Source of the DNA: Toxonevra muliebris
Lineage: Eukaryota; Arthropoda; Insecta; Diptera; Pallopteridae
Reading direction: 5' to 3'
DNA: 64,000 bases
Assembly (NCBI GenBank): GCA_963691655.1
Contig: OY829326.1
Location: forward strand, 117,525,388-117,589,387
Part shown: one piece after another, positions 59,927-64,000 of the stretch
Numbering within the stretch: the stretch's first letter is position 1
Layout: each line of letters opens with the position of its first letter
Notes under the pieces: model-generated
Told to the model about the DNA's origin: nothing
Database searches by the model: none
What the model saw: the letters and a program-made list of their open reading frames with translations, nothing else
Position numbers and translations under genes: made by a program

Positions 59927-60299
59927 GTTAGTATAAATTTGTGTATATAAAATGTTTTCAAACTTAAAAACCTGCGAAAATATTCAAAGCACCAGAGAAT
60001 TTGTAATCAGTATGGTTGGTGATGAATTATAAAAAAATTTTACTACGTATTTACGTTAGGGTTACACTAAACAATGCATTGATGACAATTGAGAATATGA
60101 AAATCTTATAACTTTTATGAAAACGTCTTCAAAATAAGAGTTTTTATTAACTTTAAAAGTTAAAAGTGATGATCAGAAGTAGGAGTTTTGAAATAACTTC
60201 TTTTTTTTAGTTTTAATTTAAACTCTTACTCAATAACTTCAAATTTAAGAGTAAAATTGTAAGAGTATTTAAAAACTTTTATTTTTTAAAATTATATTT

Positions 60300-60670
60300 A
60301 AGTCTTTTCTAATTTTTACTACTATTTTCTACCACTTTTTCCAATACTGTTTTTTGCTACTATTTTCTACTACTTTTTTAATACTATTTTTTGCTACAAT
60401 TTTCTACTACTATTTCTTACCACTATTTTCCTGTGATCTTTCACTAATTTTATATTGTTTTGATAATGTTTTAATTTTAAAGGGGATAGTAGAAAGTAGT
60501 AGGATAGTGTTTATAAAAGTAGTAAAAAATATTAATAGAAAAAGTAGTAGTAAAAGCAGTTGAAAAAGTAGAAAAAATATCGTTAAAAAATTGTAGTGAA
60601 AAATGCAGTAGAAAATAGTAGAAAAAGAACTAGAAAGTATTGAGAAAAAGGAGTAGCAAAAAAAAGGGCA
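60300..60670. repeat. Large imperfect palindrome of TACTATTTTCTACTACT repeats
   Basis: The left arm (60316-60430) is a run of CTACTATTTTCTACCACTTT variants. The right arm (60488-60660) is the inverse, GTAGTAGAAAATAGTAGAAA. Weaker inverted similarity (AACTTTTA/TAAAAGTT) extends out to about 60110 and 60840. The whole could fold into a long hairpin of the fold-back transposon type. It lies in the long intron after exon 3 of copy 4, if that gene continues. Confidence 0.7.
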
Positions 60671-60849
60671 ATAAGTAGTAGGAGTTCAAAGATTTTTAAA
60701 AATAAAAGTTTTCTGACGTTAACGTTTTTTACAAAAGTTTGGGAAGACTCTTAACCTTTATTTTTAAAATTATAACTCTTAATTTTTATAATTAAAAATT
60801 AAAAGTGATTTCAAACTTTTACTTTTTAATATAAAAGTTTATACAATAG

Positions 60850-61750
60850 TCTAACTCAACTTAAATAAAAAATAAAAGAGTTATTTTCAGGCTTTGAAGG
60901 CAGTGCCACATTGGCAACAACTGTCGCAGAGACAAATGTGTTTTTTTGCTCACTTTCATCCCTTGGTTGCAATACTTTTTTCCTTTTTTTACAGATGCCC
61001 TTTTTTACTTTTTAATACAGCAGTGAATTTGTACAGAATGCGGAACTAATTTTGCAATTTGTATAATGTTTTCAATGGATTATTATTGAAATTAAATTGA
61101 ATTCGACTTATTTAACTTACAAACAGTAAACACAGAAAACAAATAAAAATGAAATTAAATAAATAACAATGTAACTAGTGACTGTAGAATGAAAAAAATG
61201 GGAGAAACAAAAAAAATTAATAAAATACTACATAAAACATTGATGTGCTGCGTTGCCTGCTTTTGGCCGAGTGCAAAGCAGTCGCCAGTTATTAAAATTA
61301 CTCCATCCCTCTCCCCCTCTATCAATTTTTCATTTTATATAGAAAACAATAATACTGTCTCCACGACTACAACTGTTGCCAATGTGATGCCGCCCTAACC
61401 CTTTGAATCGCAAATACGAAATTTAAAAAAATTAAGTTATTCGATTTGCATTGTCCATTATAATGACAGCAACAATATCAGACATCAGTATGTTTTTGTT
61501 TGAATAAAAAGCGAAAGCATTCAACTCTTGTCAGATTCTGCGCGCACAATTGTTTAGGCCTGAAAGGGCTAAAGAACTTTTCCAACGGAATAGAAATGAA
61601 AACAATATCTTGTTGCCTAAAATTCTGTTTCTCTTTTTTTGCTTTTAATTTTTATTTATGGGAAAGTGCATATGGCACTCTTGTCGTTGTGTGATGCAAT
61701 TTGTAATCCTCAGCGGCACTTTTTTCAGCATTGTTAATTTGACAATTGCA
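60850..61750. other. Probable intronic DNA, nothing recognised
   Basis: Short frames at 61189-61398 and 61500-61694 show no domain and do not resemble P450 exons. Confidence 0.4.
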
Positions 61751-61755
61751 AAATA

Positions 61756-62270
61756 GTGAGGACACACTAGACTGAATTTCATTAAAATTCTGAATTTTAA
61801 ATTTAAGTGGACACACACCAAAAAAGCAATTTCATTGAGAATCGAATTTCGTTTTTGACAGGTTATAAGTTCTGAGAAGAAGAAGAATTTTTGTGCTTGT
61901 TTTGTGAAAATAAAAATAAATAAAAATGTAGCCTTTCAATTGGATTTGGATAGCAAGAATTTTTGTAGCAATTATGAATAATTGGAGGAATAGAAATGAG
62001 TTGCTCTTCGGCTCCATTTTTTTTTTCACTTTTATTTTCACAATAAATTTTACAAGAAAGGGAAAAAAATGTAAAATGCCTATAAAAAAAAATGTAATAA
62101 ATCTCGCATTTTTCCCGTTTGAAGGTTGCTGAGTTATTTTCGGCATTTCAAGTGAATTTCGTTGAAATTCAAAATTTCATTTGACAGTTTTTGTATGGTG
62201 AAATTCCGCATTTCAGACCCATTTTAACGAAATGCTAAATTTTCCAGAAATTCCCTCTCGTGTGTACGTC
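61756..62270. mobile_element. Possible MITE with ACACAC(T/G)AGA ends
   Basis: GGACACACTAGACTGAATTTC at 61761 is loosely matched inverted by the right end near 62270 (reverse complement GTACACACGAGAGGGAATTTC). GAATTTC-type motifs recur in both halves. No transposase and no certain target duplication were found. Confidence 0.4.
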
Positions 62271-62509
62271 AATCAGTTTGAAACTTCAAAGAAAACGTCA
62301 GAGAGGTAGTAAGCTCGTGACTTCACCTTCTTATGCCATCATGATCTACCAGTAGAGATACTTAATTTGTAACAATTTACTTTCTCAGCCATGCCACTCT
62401 TAGCTCTACTCTGTTTTTCTTTTCTCTCACTCTCACTGTCGATTAAAACGTTATTATTGTACTATATGCATACGTTAAATTATTGACCCATAATAGTTAG
62501 AACAGAATA

Positions 62510-62607
62510 AACGCGGCAGCGACACTGGCGCCCGACGACAAGATATCGTCCGCATCAAATATTGTCGTGTCGTCAGCGACTTGATTACAATGAACGCGGC
62601 AGCGACA
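62510..62607. repeat. Direct 15-bp repeat with inner inverted repeat, GC-rich
   Basis: AACGCGGCAGCGACA occurs at 62510-62524 and 62593-62607. Between them CGACGACAAGATAT is answered by ATATTGTCGTGTCGTC. This is unusually GC-rich for the window. It may be the end of an unrecognised mobile element. Confidence 0.5.
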
Positions 62608-62619
62608 AACTAACTAAGA

Positions 62620-63455
62620 GCAGTTTTGAGTGTATTTTGTGCATGTTTGTATTGTAGTATACGTACCTACATGACATATTTTGAATAAAATAAATAAATT
62701 ATTTACAGAATTTAGTGCAAAGCCAAATAGATCTAAATGAGCGACAGCTACAATTGCCGTTGTGTTCCAGTGGCGCTATGTCGCGTCCAATTAGTTCGTC
62801 TTCATAAAAATACATTAATGTTAAGTTTTGACAGATGTAGTCATGTCGGTGCCGCATTGATTTTGTTCGAGCAATAACTTTAACAATTTATTAACTTTAA
62901 TCACGTATAGATACTTTTTACTTAAAAATTCGGTTTTTGAAGGTAAAACGAAACAATAATATTAGAATATAGGAAACTTAAGTGTTTCAATTAAAATTTG
63001 GAAACTCAACTACACATACTTTTGATATACTACGAAATACTTGAAAACGATTTCAGAATGTTCAGAAAACTGAACAGAGTTACGAAATACTCTAAATTAT
63101 TTTCAGATTTCTTCACGTTCATTTCAGAATATTTCTAGTTTCACCAAGAAAATACTAAGTAAAGTTCTAAAAATTAATTTCAAAACATTCCTAATTAGTT
63201 TCAAAGTTTTCAATTGAGCTTTTTAAGGTTTTTGGAATTCCGAATTGAATTCAGCAAGTTCTAATAATTTTAAAGTTGCTACAAATGTCTGCACAATTCC
63301 AGTCACTTTGCTATCCAAAAACCTTAGTGACTTGTGGGTTACATGAGTGTTGGTTGATTTTAATGCATAGAACTGGGAAATGGAGTCATTGTTTAAAAAG
63401 CTTAGAAAGTTTATAACCCCGATAAGTGGAAAAGTAAAAATTATCTATTCAAAAT
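62620..63455. other. AT-rich DNA, nothing recognised
   Basis: Repeated TTCAGAA and TTTCAGAT motifs near 63040-63200 give mild low complexity. No gene. Confidence 0.35.
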
Positions 63456-63462
63456 GCATAAT

Positions 63463-64000
63463 GTTAGGTTAGGTTGTTGGGGCTATTTATAAAAGAAAAT
63501 GAACACACTGAGACCTTTTGATCCATAGTGATAAGCCTCTGATTTCAGAGAACACAAGTTCTGTGAGTCTCCCAAAAGGAAAAGTTCTCCCAGAGCTATT
63601 TGTCTGCGTTCTGCCAGAGCAGGACAGTTGCATATTAGGTGGAAGATTGTTTCTTCTTCCTCTTCGTTCCTGCAGATTCTGCAGAAATCGTTGTAGGAAG
63701 ACCTAATCTACGGATATAATTACCAATAAGGCAGTGTTCGGTTAGAACTGTGCAACAGCCAAAATCAAACTGGCGATTTGACATGTAGTTTTGAGTAATT
63801 TGGGGTCGCTGAGCTCGAATCCAAGAATAAGGGATTGGAGGGTATTTTGACGTTCTCGGACCCCCATACTTTTTGATAAGCAAACTTTTTCCCAAACACA
63901 CTATAATATTTTTATCATTCCTTTAGCCTGTAGGCAATATTGTTTTAAACTCTACTTAAAAAATTCCCGAAATTTGGGGTATGGAGCTTAGATGGAGGAT
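63463..64000 (-). mobile_element. 3' end of a non-LTR retrotransposon, runs off the window
   Basis: On the minus strand an RNase H-like C-terminal part reads VLTEHCLIGNYIRRLGLP. After a one-base frame change it continues NDFCRICRNEEEEETIFHL and ICNCPALAERRQI, the Cys-Cys-His-Cys ending of many insect LINE ORF2s. The 3' end at 63463-63480 is CCAACAACCTAACCTAAC. The 5' portion continues beyond 64000. Frame changes suggest it is dead. Confidence 0.75.

Noticed and set aside
1..64000. CRISPR arrays, operons or bacterial signals
   Set aside because: None seen; the window is eukaryotic, with spliced genes and TATA/poly(A) signals.

Overview
This is AT-rich, intron-bearing animal DNA from a dipteran insect. 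It carries insect CYP28-type cytochrome P450 genes, Gly-rich secreted proteins of the kind found in fly cuticle or eggshell, and mariner/Tc1, pogo/Tigger, hAT and non-LTR elements. A higher (acalyptrate) fly, perhaps a tephritid, fits best, but that is inference because nothing could be searched. About 11 percent of the window is coding; most of the rest is decayed mobile DNA and old segmental duplications.

0-10 kb: two minus-strand genes for secreted Gly-rich proteins, 133 aa (Gly-Tyr) and 602 aa (Gly-His with eight PEII-type hydrophobic motifs). Both have a two-codon first exon (Met-Lys), a short intron, a signal peptide and a TATAAAAG box. Remnants of MITEs, a hAT-like gene and a jockey/CR1-like LINE lie between them.

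10-24 kb: no intact gene. It holds a decayed low-complexity tract, a TIR element, a 1.2 kb DD37-type mariner-like element with damaged transposase, a 2.8 kb Tigger/pogo element, and an orphan copy of the sequence that lies 3' of the P450 genes.

22.8-49.7 kb: a tandem minus-strand array of three full-length CYP28-like genes (510, 505 and 505 aa), plus a 5' pseudogene fragment at 22.9 kb and a last-exon relic at 49.5 kb. The three genes share identical eight-exon structures with every splice site canonical. Their flanks are also duplicated, so the unit copied was gene plus intergenic DNA. Introns 2 and 3 hold mobile elements, including a LINE inside a hAT element inside a TA-flanked TIR element. 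Intron 3 of all three genes is filled by a palindromic fold-back sequence.

50-64 kb: a duplicated noncoding segment, LINE fragments including an R1-like reverse transcriptase, and at 59.2 kb the first three exons of a fourth, plus-strand CYP28-like gene. This gene lacks intron 3, and its remaining exons must lie beyond the window. Fold-back elements occupy its long intron, and another LINE 3' end closes the window.

The P450 genes probably encode ER-bound monooxygenases for xenobiotic or endogenous substrates. The Gly-rich proteins are probably extracellular structural proteins. The two groups have no evident functional link.
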